A stretch of DNA of 64,000 nucleotides, taken from Nocardia jejuensis NBRC 103114 (lineage in GTDB: Bacteria; Actinomycetota; Actinomycetes; Mycobacteriales; Mycobacteriaceae). Where the stretch lies: assembly GCF_001613145.1 (NCBI RefSeq), contig NZ_BDBU01000006.1, forward strand, positions 1 to 64,000. The letters are read 5' to 3'. Below the pieces are notes generated by a model. That model made no database searches and was not told where the DNA came from. It saw only the letters and a program-made list of their open reading frames with translations. Positions 63,198-64,000 of the stretch are shown in pieces (within the stretch, counting starts at the first letter, position 1; each line of letters begins with the position of its first letter). Made by a program: the position numbers and the translations under genes.

Positions 63198-63710
63198 ATG
63201 GACGGCAGCAACGCCGGCGCGGCCGAGCGCGACGCCCCACTGCGCCACCGCCTGCCCACCCCCGTGGCCGGTGCGGCCGCGGCGGTCGGCGCGGTGTCGC
63301 TGGGCCTGATACTCCTGGGCGCCTGCGGGCTCGGCGGGCAGGACACCTACGTCGCGCCGCCGCCCATGAACGCGGATCTGCAGGCCGCGCCCGAGACCAC
63401 GCAGTCCGGCACCACCACTCCCGGCATCATCATTCCCCCCTCGCCGACCTGGCGGGTGGCGGTCGATCAGCCGCCCCGGCGCACGCCCATCACCGGGGTG
63501 AGCACCTCCCCCGACGATCCGGACGCGAGCTCCACCACCTCGCGGGTGTCGAGCACCCGGCCGTCCCACACCACCACGAGCCGGACCACCACCGCCGAAA
63601 CCACCCGCACCACAACCGAACCCGCGCCGACCACCACCGAGTCGGTCCCCACCACCGTGGCCCCGACGACCGGCCGGCCCGCCGCCGCCCTCGAGGACGA
63701 CGACGAGTAG
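63198..63710 (+). CDS. Membrane-anchored or lipoprotein-like Thr/Ser/Pro-rich protein
   Basis: The protein has 170 residues, with AGGAG 7 nt ahead of the ATG at 63198. A polar N-terminus precedes one hydrophobic segment (VAGAAAAVGAVSLGLILLGA) ending in a LLGAC lipobox-like site. The rest is disordered-looking and Thr/Ser/Pro-rich (TTTAETTRTTTEP, TTTESVPTTVAPTT) with an acidic end. It probably spans the cell wall as a stalk; no domain is recognised. It is convergent with the partial gene at the right edge. Confidence 0.72.
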   Translation: MDGSNAGAAERDAPLRHRLPTPVAGAAAAVGAVSLGLILLGACGLGGQDTYVAPPPMNADLQAAPETTQSGTTTPGIIIPPSPTWRVAVDQPPRRTPITGVSTSPDDPDASSTTSRVSSTRPSHTTTSRTTTAETTRTTTEPAPTTTESVPTTVAPTTGRPAAALEDDDE

Positions 63711-63717
63711 ACCCGGA

Positions 63718-64000
63718 CTACCAGTCCCCGTCCTCGACCGGTTTCCCCTTCTCGCCCAGCGGAATCACCTGCCCCGGCGTCGGCTCGTGCCACGGATCGT
63801 GATCGTCGCCGAGCCACTCGCCGACCGGACTCACCCCGGTGAGCACCTCGACCGGATCCAGATCCAGCGCATCGGCGTCGAAGTACTCGAACCAGGGCAG
63901 GCCCGCGGCGGTGTACGCGCGCCGATTCACCGGTGAGGCCGGCGGCTCCTCGCCGGTGATGTGCCGCCAGTCCGGCGGAGTCACCAGGTGGACGAACACC
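63718..64000 (-). CDS. Hypothetical protein, C-terminal part (runs off the right edge)
   Basis: An open minus-strand frame of at least 93 codons continues past the window edge. The visible end is Trp/Pro/Asp-rich (PPDWRHITGEEPPAS, GLPWFEYFDADALDLDP, GEWLGDDHDPWHEPTPGQ). It looks like a genuine protein, but I cannot name the family. Codon use is typical, and the stop is 7 nt from the convergent stop. Confidence 0.7.
   Translation of the reverse strand, partial: VFVHLVTPPDWRHITGEEPPASPVNRRAYTAAGLPWFEYFDADALDLDPVEVLTGVSPVGEWLGDDHDPWHEPTPGQVIPLGEKGKPVEDGDW

Overview
The window is a high-G+C actinobacterial chromosome segment, most likely from Nocardia or a close relative in the Mycobacteriales. 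The evidence is the tmk-mtrA-mtrB-lpqB-comF block, the fbiA-fbiB F420 genes beside whiB2, the DUF3499-manB-tobH-manA run, and a manC-wbbL-rmlD-lcp1-TIGR03089 block. All of these follow the gene order I recall from M. tuberculosis around Rv3242c-Rv3268. Base use is typical of the group, with strong G/C at third positions, many GTG/TTG starts and many 1-4 nt stop/start overlaps. I see no insertion sequence, prophage, CRISPR array, tRNA or rRNA.

Layout. 1-5.4 kb (minus): ComF fragment, LpqB, MtrB, MtrA and thymidylate kinase (envelope and cell-division signalling). 5.5-8.6 kb: an insert relative to mycobacteria, holding a phosphodiesterase lipoprotein, a small secreted protein and a pRiA4b ORF-3-like protein. 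8.7-11.5 kb: ahcY and alkB, without the rubredoxin and TetR genes that normally lie between them. 11.6-15.6 kb: a CitA/DcuS-type two-component system divergent from its probable target dctA. 15.7-16.4 kb: a stand-alone lumazine synthase behind an FMN riboswitch. 16.6-19.8 kb: NUDIX, FbiB and FbiA. 20-25.7 kb: WhiB2, a degenerate zincin, DUF3499 and the mannose pathway (ManB, TobH, ManA). 25.8-31.8 kb: two tandem CDF transporters, a regulator, a phytoene-desaturase-like oxidoreductase and a TetR/DUF4267/DUF4287 unit with visible operators.

31.9-36.9 kb carries GDP-mannose, rhamnose and arabinogalactan linkage genes. Its wbbL copy is clearly broken: the N-terminal half is missing and the C-terminus is frameshifted. 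37-40.5 kb holds a P450, a type-B carboxylesterase, an FmdB zinc ribbon and a SelT/W-like protein. 40.6-48.7 kb is a tightly coupled operon of a SWIM zinc-finger protein, a MoxR-type AAA ATPase, a DUF5682 protein and a vWA protein, with a possible extra 67-residue gene between the last two. It corresponds to the poorly understood yehL-yehM-yehP-yehQ set of E. coli and is the best candidate here for a little-described system. 48.8-57.6 kb has three PknB-like membrane kinases around a MacB/FtsX-type ABC exporter. The right end holds endonuclease IV, a TauD/alkylsulfatase-type dioxygenase, a CoA-transferase/HMG-CoA-lyase-like pair and small membrane or secreted proteins.

Functionally the window is dominated by cell-envelope work. 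MtrAB-LpqB, the kinases and WhiB2 provide control. ManA, ManB and ManC lead from fructose-6-phosphate to GDP-mannose, and RmlD, WbbL and Lcp1 serve the arabinogalactan linker and its attachment.
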